64,000 bases of DNA from Congregibacter litoralis KT71 (GTDB lineage Bacteria; Pseudomonadota; Gammaproteobacteria; Pseudomonadales; Halieaceae), in the NCBI RefSeq assembly GCF_000153125.2, contig NZ_CM002299.1:434809-498808 (forward strand). Direction: 5' to 3'. Shown piece by piece: positions 29,956-38,327 of the stretch (position 1 is its first letter; the number at the start of each line of letters is the position of its first letter). The notes under the pieces are model-generated. The model was given only the letters and a program-made list of their open reading frames with translations, was not told the origin of the DNA and did no database searches. A program made the position numbers and the translations under genes.

Positions 29956-30450
29956 GTGTCTGACGTTCAACTAAGGCTGCGCGAATTCCGCGCCGAAGAT
30001 GCGTCTCGCGTTGCACAGCTTGTGGGGGATAAAGAGCTGTCGAAATGGACGTCAAGCATCCCCTATCCGTATTCATTGGAAGACGCCCAAGTGTGGATAG
30101 AGTCCATGAAGACCGATAGCTCCCGAAGCTCCTACGCGGTGGAGTGGGATGGGAAACTCGTCGCCTGCGTCGCACACTGGCCAGAGGAACCGGATGGGAT
30201 TGAAGTCGGCTATTGGGTGGGCCGGGAGTATTGGGGAAAGGGTATTGGCTCCAAGGCATTGGGACTCTTACTGGTGAGCGGTCACATCTCACCCGAAACA
30301 GACATCTATGCCAAGGTGATGGCAGCAAACATCGGCTCCCGGCGCGTGTTGGAAAAATGCGGTTTTTCCTTTTACGAAAACGGCAGGATTCACAAAGCCG
30401 GCAATGATCTTGAGGCGAAGTTTTATATTCGCCGTGCCCGAGCCTCGTAG
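29956..30450 (+). CDS. GNAT acetyltransferase, RimJ/RimL-like
   Basis: 164 aa. RimJ/L-type features: LRLREFRAEDASRVAQLVGD at the N-terminus, WVGREYWGKGIGSKALGLLL as the acetyl-CoA motif and ANIGSRRVLEKCGFSFYENG near the end. The start is GTG 29956, with an AGGAGAGGGG ribosome-binding site about 6 nt upstream; a TTG at 29920 would add an unconserved extension. RimL relatives acetylate ribosomal-protein N-termini or small molecules; the substrate here is unknown. Confidence 0.75.
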   Translation: MSDVQLRLREFRAEDASRVAQLVGDKELSKWTSSIPYPYSLEDAQVWIESMKTDSSRSSYAVEWDGKLVACVAHWPEEPDGIEVGYWVGREYWGKGIGSKALGLLLVSGHISPETDIYAKVMAANIGSRRVLEKCGFSFYENGRIHKAGNDLEAKFYIRRARAS

Positions 30451-30547
30451 TGCCTTATCACCGTTTGTACTCGTCATAACGCCCACGGTTAAGGCTTGGC
30501 GTTATACTCTCGCCCCCGACAATTCTTCAGCAAAAGGATATCGATTA

Positions 30548-31654
30548 ATGACTACAGGTAAACAGCTCTACAGCACCCTCGCCGACGGCAAACTCACCGT
30601 TGAGGTGGTAGAAAAAGAATTTGCGGCTCCCACGGGTAACTCCGTGCTGGTTCAGATGGAAGCGGCGCCCATTAATCCCTCGGATCTTGCGATCCTTACG
30701 AGCGCGGCTGACCTTGACAATGCCGAGTACTCACCGGGCAAATTTGTTGCCGATATGCCGGAGCCTTTTAACAGCGCGCAAAAAGCCCGCCATGGTCAGC
30801 GTCTGCCCGTGGGCAATGAAGGCGCCGGTACCGTTATCGCGGCAGGCGACACTGAAGCCGCACAAGCACTCATGGGCCAACGCGTAGCTTGTGTACCAGG
30901 CAATGCCTATTCTCAGTACTGCTACGCCGACGCCGGTATGTGTCTGCCTTTGGGCGATCTCACCGCGGAACAGGGTGCATCGGCTTTTGTGAACCCCATG
31001 ACGGCACTCGGTTTTGTAGAAACCGCAAAAATGGAAAATCAGGGCGCCATTATTCATACCGCTGCGGCGTCAAATCTCGGCCAGATGCTGGTGAAAATCT
31101 GTCAGGAGGATGACATTCCCCTGGTGAACATCGTCCGTAAGGCTGAGCATGTAGAGCTGCTCAAGGGCCTGGGTGCGACCCACGTCATCAACTCATCCGA
31201 CGATGATTACTTCAAGCAGCTAAAAAGCGCGATTGAGACTACCGATGCCTATTTCGGTTTTGATCCCATCGGCGGTGGCAATGCCGTCGATACCTGCTTT
31301 AAAGCCATGGAGCAGGTCGCCGTGAGCAAAATGACCGAGTACTCCCGCTATGGTTCCGATCAGGCGAAGAAGATGTACATCTACGGCCGCCTGGACTTTG
31401 GCCCCACGATGCTGACACCGGCCTATGGCTTTGGTTGGACGCTATCCGGCTGGCTGCTCACGCCGTTTCTGGCAAATGCCGGTCTGGAGACCATGGGCCG
31501 TATGCGCAAGCGCGTGTTGGAGGGTCTCACGTCTACCTTCGCGAGTTCTTACAAGAGCCGGGTAAATCTGGAAGAGATGCTGACCAAAGAGGCAGCTACT
31601 GATTACCGCACCATGAAGACCGGCGAGAAGTATCTCGTTACTCCTCATGCCTAA
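30548..31654 (+). CDS. Zinc-less MDR-type alcohol dehydrogenase / quinone oxidoreductase
   Basis: 368 aa. N-terminal GroES-like fold (VLVQMEAAPINPSDLAIL, then LPVGNEGAGTVIAAG) and Rossmann domain (GAIIHTAAASNLGQMLVKICQ). The catalytic zinc ligands of alcohol dehydrogenases are not evident, pointing to the quinone-oxidoreductase/enoyl-reductase side of the MDR superfamily. AAAAGGATAT precedes ATG 30548. The stop codon lies in a 14-bp tandem repeat. Confidence 0.8.
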   Translation: MTTGKQLYSTLADGKLTVEVVEKEFAAPTGNSVLVQMEAAPINPSDLAILTSAADLDNAEYSPGKFVADMPEPFNSAQKARHGQRLPVGNEGAGTVIAAGDTEAAQALMGQRVACVPGNAYSQYCYADAGMCLPLGDLTAEQGASAFVNPMTALGFVETAKMENQGAIIHTAAASNLGQMLVKICQEDDIPLVNIVRKAEHVELLKGLGATHVINSSDDDYFKQLKSAIETTDAYFGFDPIGGGNAVDTCFKAMEQVAVSKMTEYSRYGSDQAKKMYIYGRLDFGPTMLTPAYGFGWTLSGWLLTPFLANAGLETMGRMRKRVLEGLTSTFASSYKSRVNLEEMLTKEAATDYRTMKTGEKYLVTPHA

Positions 31655-31689
31655 AACCCCGCGCCTAAACGCCCAGGCCTAAACACCAG
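31649..31689. repeat. Three 14-bp-spaced copies of GCCTAAA across a stop codon
   Basis: GCCTAAAACCCCGC (31649-31662), GCCTAAACGCCCAG (31663-31676) and GCCTAAACACCAG (31677-31689) follow in tandem. The first copy provides the last codon and TAA stop of the MDR oxidoreductase gene; the others repeat the same Ala-stop reading. Confidence 0.8.
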
Positions 31690-31696
31690 GCATCGA

Positions 31697-32983
31697 TCAG
31701 CGGTGGGTCTGCCTTTGGGCGGACTCCGCCGCGGTCAACTTGGGCCAGCGCCTGCTGAGTGCGTTGATGAGTTTCAGCGTGCGAAATCCGTCGAGCCACT
31801 GATGATACTGATCGATAAATGCGCCCTGGTCGGCGCATTGTTTTTTTGCGTGCTCCAAAAAGTTTTCCAGTCCCAAATGGATTACCGCAGTTAGCAGTTC
31901 GGGATGATTGTTAAGCTGCGCGGCAAGGTCCTCGACCTTGCTGCCGGGGAAACCATGGTCCTCCACGAAGCGAATAAGCGCAGCCAGGGCCTCAAAACAT
32001 CGCGGGTCATAAAAGAGCGCGACGGACTCCGGCTGATCTGAAGACAATAGCCGAGCCATCGCGGGTCCCGTGCCAAAAGGCACCCGGCTCGACAGGCGGG
32101 CTGACAATCGCAGGGGCTCGCAATGCGGCGTGTGCACGCTGCCATGCTTTGCCACCTTGTTGAGAAGGTAAAAATCCTCGCCCGCCGCGCGGCGTGGAAA
32201 ACCTCGCACCAATGCGTACGCATCGGTTTTAACGGCGATACAGCTGCCGATCGTGTGAAACGCATAGGGTGAGCGAGCCTTCCGGAGCCCCTCTACGTAG
32301 TGATGAAGATACGCTTCGTATAAAGCTATCGCCCGCCGCTCACGGGCATCTGCAGGGGGGATGTGCTCAAAGGGGTAGGTGAGCGCCACCATCTTGTTGT
32401 CCCCTTGTACCGCTCGCGCCGCTGCAAAATAGTCCGCTGGCAATATCGCGTCGGCATCGCTGCAGTGAATCCATGGGCTGGTGACGAATCCGCCTGCGCT
32501 CAGAGCCAGGGCGATATCGCAGCCGATTTTCCGGGCCAGACCCACACCTTCTTTCTGAGGCAGGGGCTCGGCTCTCTCCACGAGGAGGATGTGATTGCCG
32601 CTTCCCTCGTATTTTTCTGCGCTTTTTTCCTCGCCTCTTTCCTCGCTTCTTCCCTCGCCTCTTTTTTCACCGAACTCATAGAGCCTGCTGTTGGCCTGGG
32701 GGTAATGTCCCAGGGCCTTGAAACAGCTGAGGCTATTGCGAAGGGCATCGTTACAGTGAGGGTCAGCTTCCGTGTCGGGGCGATTCAGTACCAGGATTAA
32801 CAAAAGCTGTGAAAACTGCTGGAGACTGTTGAGGAGTGCCGCGTTTTCTTTGTAGGCGGGGATAACAAGAACCTGTTGCCAGGGAGGTGACGTCGGTCCG
32901 TTCTGCGCCCCGGTGAGCGCTTCTAAAATCGCCGGCGCTTCAGGAGCGGCATAGCGCTCGAGATACTGCCGGACTACCTTCAA
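31697..32983 (-). CDS. Family 2-like glycosyltransferase, unassigned
   Basis: 428 aa. It has a GT-A-type beginning (QQVLVIPAYKENAALLNSL, about 36-54), GVGLARKIGCDIALALS, and the DxD-like motif WIHCSDADAILPADYFAAA, followed by GEDFYLLNKVAKHG. This resembles glycosyltransferase family 2 proteins acting on unknown acceptors. A charged low-complexity insert (about residues 105-130) is encoded by three in-frame 12-bp repeats. It overlaps miaE by 4 nt (ATGA). Confidence 0.65.
   Translation of the reverse strand: MKVVRQYLERYAAPEAPAILEALTGAQNGPTSPPWQQVLVIPAYKENAALLNSLQQFSQLLLILVLNRPDTEADPHCNDALRNSLSCFKALGHYPQANSRLYEFGEKRGEGRSEERGEEKSAEKYEGSGNHILLVERAEPLPQKEGVGLARKIGCDIALALSAGGFVTSPWIHCSDADAILPADYFAAARAVQGDNKMVALTYPFEHIPPADARERRAIALYEAYLHHYVEGLRKARSPYAFHTIGSCIAVKTDAYALVRGFPRRAAGEDFYLLNKVAKHGSVHTPHCEPLRLSARLSSRVPFGTGPAMARLLSSDQPESVALFYDPRCFEALAALIRFVEDHGFPGSKVEDLAAQLNNHPELLTAVIHLGLENFLEHAKKQCADQGAFIDQYHQWLDGFRTLKLINALSRRWPKLTAAESAQRQTHR
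32629..32664. repeat. In-frame 12-bp triple repeat inside the glycosyltransferase gene
   Basis: CCTCGCCTCTTT, CCTCGCTTCTTC, CCTCGCCTCTTT (plus strand) in direct succession. On the coding strand they give four-residue units of the kind KRGE/GRSE/ERGE. Copy-number changes would keep the frame. Confidence 0.75.
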
Positions 32984-33603
32984 TGCAAGGCGGCGCGCAG
33001 GGGCAGAGATCGCACAATCGCCGCCTCGTCTTCCAGTAACTCCTGCCAGCGTTCTGCAACGACGTCCTCGGGGAAGTATCGCTCCGCAAGTCCATAAAAA
33101 AGTTCGAAGTGCCGTTCTTCCGAGCGCGCAATCGCCCGATAAAACTTATGCAGGGGTCCGGACGCCAGAGCCTCCGCAACAAGGGCAAAGCGTTCGGCGC
33201 CTCTGGCTTCAATGATGCCTGCGGTGAGCAGGCGGTCTAATAGATATACCTCCTTACCATCGCGAATGGACTTTCGAAAACGACCGACGTAGGGATCTTT
33301 TTGATCGGGTGCCGTGCGTTGGCCCCGCTGGTGGATCCACTTGACGACTTCGCGATAGTGCGACAGTTCTTCAACGGCCAGATCCGCCATGGCTTCTACC
33401 AGTTCGGGGCGGTCAGGGTAATGGGAGAGCATGGAGACCGCCATGCCCGAGGCTTTTTTTTCAGCAGCGGCATGATCCAGCAGAAACTGATCAAAGTCTC
33501 CCATCACAACATCCACCCAGCCCCTGGGGGTGGGGAACAGTAGAGGAGTGATGAAAGGGGCGTCCTTCGGGGGCGATTCCCGTTGCGCCTGCGATGAGGC
33601 CAT
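32980..33603 (-). CDS. miaE: tRNA-(ms2io6A)-hydroxylase
   Basis: Diiron enzyme that hydroxylates the isopentenyl group of 2-methylthio-N6-isopentenyladenosine at tRNA position 37. 207 aa. Ferritin-like four-helix bundle with iron ligands in DHAAAEKKASGMAV, LAVEELSHYREV, IEARGAERFALVAEAL and ARSEERHFELFYGLAERYF (two ExxH-type pairs). Its start overlaps the crotonase stop and its end overlaps the glycosyltransferase start. Confidence 0.92.
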   Translation of the reverse strand: MASSQAQRESPPKDAPFITPLLFPTPRGWVDVVMGDFDQFLLDHAAAEKKASGMAVSMLSHYPDRPELVEAMADLAVEELSHYREVVKWIHQRGQRTAPDQKDPYVGRFRKSIRDGKEVYLLDRLLTAGIIEARGAERFALVAEALASGPLHKFYRAIARSEERHFELFYGLAERYFPEDVVAERWQELLEDEAAIVRSLPLRAALH

Positions 33604-34313
33604 CAGTTGCTCGCGGCGATGGCCGAGTCGCCCGCCTCAAAGTCCCGGCGAAGGGCTTCTTCTAGACTCGCCATCATAGGCTCTCGGACGCGCGCCTTAG
33701 TGGCCTTGTGAGCGGCCATGTTTAAGGCGCTGAAACCCTCGGCGAGTTCCACCGCGCGATGGATGAGTTGATCGGCCTCCACCGCCTCGTCCAGATAGCC
33801 GGCACTCACGGCGCTGTCGGGGTCATAAACATGAGCGAGGCCCACGGCGTCGTTGATCTGCGTTTCGTCGAGGCGCGCCCGGGCCAACTCGATGCCAAAC
33901 CATGGCAGGGTCATACCGATGGCGACCTCATTCAGGCCCAGCTTGTAATTCCCTTTCATGCCTACGCGATAGTCCGCTGACAGGCACAGGAGTGCGCCCA
34001 TGGCCAAGGCATGGCCGCTCACCGCCAGCACCACGGGGGTGCTGAAAGACAGCAGGCGCACGGAGAGCTCTGCGCCGGTGCGCAGGAGTCTTATCATGGG
34101 CTCACCACCTGCGCCCATGACCGACAGGTCAAAGCCCGCAGAAAACTTGCCCGGTCGACCGGCGATGATCACCACTTTGCCCGTTGCCTCCGCAGTATCC
34201 AGGGCTGCATTCAGGGCGTCGAACATGTCAAAAGACAGGGCGTTTGCCTTGCCATCGTCCATGGTGATGAGGGTGTAGTGTTCGTTTTCCTGCGTGGTGA
34301 CGAGTTCTGTCAT
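33603..34313 (-). CDS. Enoyl-CoA hydratase/isomerase family protein
   Basis: 236 aa, a little short for a crotonase. Oxyanion-hole segments are FSAGFDLSVMG (first) and LAMGALLCLSADYRVG (second); NYKLGLNEVAIGMTLPWFGIELAR is the third conserved block. The usual catalytic Glu pair is only partly recognisable, so hydratase activity is not assured. Overlaps miaE by one base. Confidence 0.85.
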   Translation of the reverse strand: MTELVTTQENEHYTLITMDDGKANALSFDMFDALNAALDTAEATGKVVIIAGRPGKFSAGFDLSVMGAGGEPMIRLLRTGAELSVRLLSFSTPVVLAVSGHALAMGALLCLSADYRVGMKGNYKLGLNEVAIGMTLPWFGIELARARLDETQINDAVGLAHVYDPDSAVSAGYLDEAVEADQLIHRAVELAEGFSALNMAAHKATKARVREPMMASLEEALRRDFEAGDSAIAASN

Positions 34314-34361
34314 GTCTGGAGTCCTTGGATTTATAGGTGTTGTAAAAGGATGTTGGCCTGA

Positions 34362-34901
34362 TCAGGACATCACCAGACCCAGGAAAACGAGCAAGCCGCT
34401 CCCCGCCGCGATCAGCGTTCTGACTCGCAGGCGTGAGGAGGACAGGCCCAGCCACACGCCGCTCAGAATAATGAACAGCATGCCCGCCGCAAAAACTTTT
34501 TGAAACTCCCGATACATGGAGGGCCCATGACCAAAATGCAGTTCCTGCATGCGTTTTTGGAAGCTGGGCTCGTTGCGGCTGATGCTGACGCTATCACCAT
34601 CAACAGTCAGTCCGTAGTAGGTGCGCGAGGTGGGACGGGTGTAGAGGGTGTCGCCACGGGTGATGACGTAGTCGAAGTTGAAGTCGTCGACGCCCGCCTC
34701 TGCCAATGCTTCCAGCACGGCTGCTTTACTGGGATCGGCCATCAAAGCCACACCACCATCGGTCTGTGCCACCGGTGTTGTGTCGAGGGAGCCTTTGACT
34801 CCCAGCAAATACATGCCGCCGGAGAAGGCGACGAGCACTACTACCGCAGCGAAAAATGACGACAGATACAGGTGGATGGAAATAAAAAGACTACGGCTCA
34901 T
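34362..34901 (-). CDS. PepSY-associated-type membrane protein
   Basis: 179 aa from ATG 34901 (GGAG 9 nt upstream). One N-terminal membrane helix (HLYLSSFFAAVVVLVAFSGGMYLLG, about 9-33) and two near the C-terminus (VFAAGMLFIILSGVWLGLSS and TLIAAGSGLLVFLGLVM). The periplasmic loop has YYGLTVDGDSVSISR and LHFGHGPSMYREFQKVFAAG; the His-containing HxGHGP segment before a helix is like PepSY-domain membrane proteins of reductase systems. Function not known. No ribosome-site ambiguity. Confidence 0.55.
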   Translation of the reverse strand: MSRSLFISIHLYLSSFFAAVVVLVAFSGGMYLLGVKGSLDTTPVAQTDGGVALMADPSKAAVLEALAEAGVDDFNFDYVITRGDTLYTRPTSRTYYGLTVDGDSVSISRNEPSFQKRMQELHFGHGPSMYREFQKVFAAGMLFIILSGVWLGLSSSRLRVRTLIAAGSGLLVFLGLVMS

Positions 34902-35029
34902 GAAAAATGACTCCAAAACAAGGACTTGCTGTGTATTTGGAGCCGGATGCTACGCGATATCAGAGCCCGGGAAAAGTTGGGCATGGCAGCGGACCCCGCG
35001 CCGGAGCAAGAGCACTGGTAAGCCCTTTC

Positions 35030-35959
35030 TCAGCGATCAAAAATCGGCGTGACCACATCACTGAAAGACTCGGTCATTCGCTCGCGTATCAGCGTCGCCA
35101 GCGCCTGATAGAGGTGTCTGACCGGGCTTCCGTTGCGATATATCAGCGCGTGCTCCCGATAAAGCCGCGCCCCCTCGATGCGGATAACATCCAGCTCCTC
35201 GGGACGATGGATTTCCGAGCGGATGTACAGCGCCGGTAAAAAGGCGACGCCCATGCCCATAACGACCATTTGCCGCAAGGTGTCGAGGCTGGTGCCTTCG
35301 TAGTCGCGGTTCAGCACCGCGCCTGTGCGCTCGCATATGCGCTGGACTTCCTGGTGAAGTTGATGACGCTCGTCAAGGCTCAGAATACTCATGCCCGCCA
35401 GTTCCTGCTCCTGAAGCACGCCATCCACGGCCAGGCCTGACTCCTTTGAGGCAACCAGCAGCAGGGGCTCGCGAAACAATACGTCCACGGCCAGGCTGCT
35501 CGATCGCAGGGGCAGAGGCACTAGCGCCAGATCATGGCGTCCTTCCTTTACTCCCGCTTCCAGCTGGCTGGGAGGTTCTTCGCGCACGTAGAGCTTCAGG
35601 CGATCGAACTGTTTATGGATGGCCGGGACAATGTTCGGGAGTAGATAAGGGCCAAGCGTGGGAGGCACGCCCATACGATGGGTTGAGGCCGCGGTATCCG
35701 AGAGGGTGTGGGCGAGCTCCTGCATCTCGTGCCATTGACCGATGAGCTGCTTGGTCACCGGCAGCAGCTGTCGACCCGCAGGTGTGAGCTGGGTTATCCG
35801 GCGGCTGCGCTCAAAGAGGGTCACCCCAAGACTTTTCTCCAGGGCAGCGAGCTGGGTGGAGAGGGTCGGCTGGGCAATATCCAGTTTATCGGCGGCGCGG
35901 CGAATGGACTGCGTTTCCGCTACCGCCTGAAAATACTGAATCTGCTTGATTGTTGCCAT
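35030..35959 (-). CDS. OxyR-like LysR-family regulator lacking the peroxidatic cysteine
   Basis: 309 aa. The N-terminal winged HTH is QYFQAVAETQSIRRAADKLDIAQPTLSTQLAALEKSLGVTLFERS. The effector domain resembles OxyR throughout: TLGPYLLPNIVPAIHKQF, LDTLRQMVVMGMGVAFLPAL, HALIYRNGSPVRHLYQAL. At the OxyR redox loop the E. coli pattern GHC(199)LRDQAMGFC(208) is here RHQ(200)LHQEVQRIC(209): the peroxidatic Cys is Gln while the resolving Cys is kept. It is divergent from the SulP gene, with OxyR-type boxes directly upstream, so autoregulation and control of SulP are likely. Ligand or redox input unknown. Confidence 0.88.
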   Translation of the reverse strand: MATIKQIQYFQAVAETQSIRRAADKLDIAQPTLSTQLAALEKSLGVTLFERSRRITQLTPAGRQLLPVTKQLIGQWHEMQELAHTLSDTAASTHRMGVPPTLGPYLLPNIVPAIHKQFDRLKLYVREEPPSQLEAGVKEGRHDLALVPLPLRSSSLAVDVLFREPLLLVASKESGLAVDGVLQEQELAGMSILSLDERHQLHQEVQRICERTGAVLNRDYEGTSLDTLRQMVVMGMGVAFLPALYIRSEIHRPEELDVIRIEGARLYREHALIYRNGSPVRHLYQALATLIRERMTESFSDVVTPIFDR

Positions 35960-35971
35960 TGGGAGCTGACC

Positions 35972-36001
35972 ATAGGGGGCTGCTATATAGGTAAAAACTA
36001 T
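35972..36001. promoter_or_regulatory. Two abutting OxyR-type operator boxes
   Basis: ATAGGTAAAAACTAT (35987-36001) matches the OxyR half-operator consensus ATAGnTnnnAnCTAT at every specified position. Directly before it, ATAGGGGGCTGCTAT (35972-35986) keeps the ATAG-N7-CTAT frame but not the inner T and A. The site begins 13 nt upstream of the regulator's start codon and ends 99 nt upstream of SulP. The classical OxyR tetramer site has 7 nt between boxes; here there is none. Confidence 0.7.
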
Positions 36002-36100
36002 AACAGAAAAGCTTAGCTTGCATTTGTTTTACGTTAAGCAGGGCTCATAGTACGTATATCAGGTAAAGGATTCCCAGGCAGTTTGGGGAAGGACCCGGAA

Positions 36101-37762
36101 ATGCGATCGTTGTTAAAGTTTGATTTAAGCCACCTGCGCGGTGATGTGTACGGCGGATTGACCGCCGGTGTCGTTGCCATTCCCCTGGCGCTGGCCTTCG
36201 GTGTGGCCTCGGGACTCGGGCCCATTGCGGGCATGTATGGCGCCATCATCGTCGGTTTTTTTGCGGCGATGTTTGGCGGTACGCCCACGAACGTGTCAGG
36301 CCCCACGGGCCCCATGGTGGTGGTTCTCGCCGGTCTTTTTGCGAGCCTGTCGGGTGATGTGGGTCTGATCTTCACCGCCGTGATGCTCGCCGGTGTGTTT
36401 CAGATCATTTTTGGTGCCGTTGGCGCGGGAAACTACATTCGCCTCGTGCCCTATCCCGTGGTCTCGGGTTTTATGAGCGGCATCGGTGTGATCATTATCA
36501 TTCTTCAGGCTAACGCCTTCTTCGGCCACGAATCGCCCTCCGGTACCCTGAACGCTCTGGCTCATTTACCCACCGTGCTTTCGGACATCAACTTTTCGGC
36601 GCTGGTCGTAGGCCTGATTACGCTGACCGTTGCTTACAAGTGGCCGACAAAGTGGGGCACCTACGTACCCGGCGCCCTCGCAGCGCTGGCAATTGGTACG
36701 CTGCTCAGCCTCTTTATGCCTGCAATGCCTATTCTGGGCGATATCCCCTCAGGTTTGCCGTCATTTCATATGCCGGTGTTTGATCAGTCAGCAATGGCGC
36801 TGGTTTTGGAAGCTGCCTTTATTCTTGCGGTGCTGGGGGCGATTGACAGCCTGCTGACGTCGCTGGTGGCAGATAACATGACCCGAACCCGCCACGACTC
36901 CAACAAGGAGCTCATCGGTCAGGGCGTGGGTAACGCGGTTGCCGGCATGTTCGGCGGTATCGCTGGTGCCGGTGCAACCATGCGTACGGTCATTAATATT
37001 CGCTCGGGGGGTGTCACACGCCTATCCGGGATGATCCACTCCGTGGTACTGGCTGCGGTTGTACTGGGTGTGGGCTCCGTTGCCTCCGTCATTCCCCATG
37101 CGGCTCTCGCAGGCGTGCTGGTGAAGGTGGGCATGGACATCATCGATTTCAGCTACCTCAAGCGTGCGCACCGCGGTCCCCGTTGGGATCTGGCGCTCAT
37201 GGCGCTGGTTCTGGGGCTCACGGTGTTTGTTGACCTGATTACTGCGGTTGGTGCTGGCGTCGTACTTGCCGCACTCGCCTACGTGCAGCAGGTCGCCAAG
37301 ATTCAGCTTGAGGAACTCGCCTCACGGCCGAACGCGCAGACCTCCGAAGAGGAACGAGAGTTGCTGGATCGTCTGGGTAACCAGGTAACTCTTTTTGAAT
37401 TCGGTGGGCTCCTGAGTTTTGGCGCCGCGGCTGATGTGGGTCACCACGTTCGGGAGCGCTACAAAGAGGCCACACACTCCATCATCCTCGACTTTAACCG
37501 CGTGCCCTTCCTGGACGTGTCCGCCGCTCGAGCCGTCGAAACCATTGCCGATGACGCACATAAGGCTGGCAAGCGGGTGTACATCACCGGGATGGCGCAA
37601 TCGATTCAAGACACCCTCAGCAGTCTCGGGTCCGATGAGAGCCTTCACGATGACGCTCACTTTGAAACCCGACTGGAGGCCCTGCAGGCGATTGCCGAGC
37701 GCTCGGGCATTGATTATCGCGGTCGCTCAGCGCGGTTGGTCTCGGCCGCTGCGGCCCATTGA
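36101..37762 (+). CDS. SulP-family inorganic anion transporter with STAS domain
   Basis: 553 aa from ATG 36101 (AAGGA 7-8 nt upstream). Residues about 15-410 hold the SulP membrane region: GGLTAGVVAIPLALAFGVASG, GTPTNVSGPTGPMVVVLAGLF, NKELIGQGVGNAVAGMFGGIAG. The C-terminal STAS domain (about 425-530) has ILDFNRVPFLDVSAARAVETI. SulP proteins import bicarbonate, sulfate or other anions with sodium or protons; the sequence does not decide which. The divergent OxyR-like regulator and operator suggest redox- or stress-linked control. Confidence 0.92.
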   Translation: MRSLLKFDLSHLRGDVYGGLTAGVVAIPLALAFGVASGLGPIAGMYGAIIVGFFAAMFGGTPTNVSGPTGPMVVVLAGLFASLSGDVGLIFTAVMLAGVFQIIFGAVGAGNYIRLVPYPVVSGFMSGIGVIIIILQANAFFGHESPSGTLNALAHLPTVLSDINFSALVVGLITLTVAYKWPTKWGTYVPGALAALAIGTLLSLFMPAMPILGDIPSGLPSFHMPVFDQSAMALVLEAAFILAVLGAIDSLLTSLVADNMTRTRHDSNKELIGQGVGNAVAGMFGGIAGAGATMRTVINIRSGGVTRLSGMIHSVVLAAVVLGVGSVASVIPHAALAGVLVKVGMDIIDFSYLKRAHRGPRWDLALMALVLGLTVFVDLITAVGAGVVLAALAYVQQVAKIQLEELASRPNAQTSEEERELLDRLGNQVTLFEFGGLLSFGAAADVGHHVRERYKEATHSIILDFNRVPFLDVSAARAVETIADDAHKAGKRVYITGMAQSIQDTLSSLGSDESLHDDAHFETRLEALQAIAERSGIDYRGRSARLVSAAAAH

Positions 37763-37806
37763 GAATATTTTTATTACCCCTTTGTTGACACGTAAAGGAG
37801 ATCAAC

Positions 37807-38211
37807 ATGACCGAAGTTAACGTAATGCAGTTTTTTCAGCGCTGGAACGATGCCCTGGCAACGGGCAACCCCGATGCGGTAACCGCCCTCTACGCCGAAG
37901 ATGCGATTCTTCTGCCGACGGTGTCCAATCAGGTGCGCCACAATCACGAAGAGATTCGCGATTACTTCGTGAACTTCCTGGCGAAAGAGCCCAAGGGCGT
38001 TATCGACGAGGCGAACATCCGCTTCCTCGCGGATGACCTGGCGATCAACTCGGGTGTTTACACCTTTACCTTTGGCGATCAGTCTCAGGTGACAGCGCGC
38101 TACACCTACCTCTATCGCAGGATTGATGGCGACTGGAAGATTGTTGAGCACCACAGTTCTGCCATGCCCGAGGTAGCCAGCGTGTCAGATCAGGAGTCTG
38201 CCGCAGCCTGA
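37807..38211 (+). CDS. NTF2/SnoaL-like protein (SgcJ/EcaC or CaMKII-association type)
   Basis: 134 aa. Cone-shaped NTF2-like fold: VMQFFQRWNDALATGNPDAVTALYAEDAILLPT, then RHNHEEIRDYFVNFLAKEPKG and DGDWKIVEHHSSAMP at the end. This pattern matches the CaMKII-association/SgcJ group, small dimeric or oligomeric proteins without a general function. AAAGGAG precedes the ATG. It lies 44 nt after sulP and just before a strong terminator, so the two are probably one transcript. Confidence 0.75.
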   Translation: MTEVNVMQFFQRWNDALATGNPDAVTALYAEDAILLPTVSNQVRHNHEEIRDYFVNFLAKEPKGVIDEANIRFLADDLAINSGVYTFTFGDQSQVTARYTYLYRRIDGDWKIVEHHSSAMPEVASVSDQESAAA

Positions 38212-38234
38212 TAAATCAGTCTGGGTAACCGAAG

Positions 38235-38266
38235 GGGGCGTTCTGCGTGGCAGACCGCCCTTTTTT
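38235..38266 (+). terminator. Intrinsic terminator after sulP and the NTF2-like gene
   Basis: Stem GGGCGTTCTGC/GCAGACCGCCC with one mismatch, a GTG loop region, then six T. Strong, correctly placed 24 nt after the stop codon. Confidence 0.85.
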
Positions 38267-38327
38267 ATGCCTGTCGTGTAAGTAAGTAATGAGAGCGGGC
38301 AATGGTGCGCGCAGCTAATGCTTCAGC

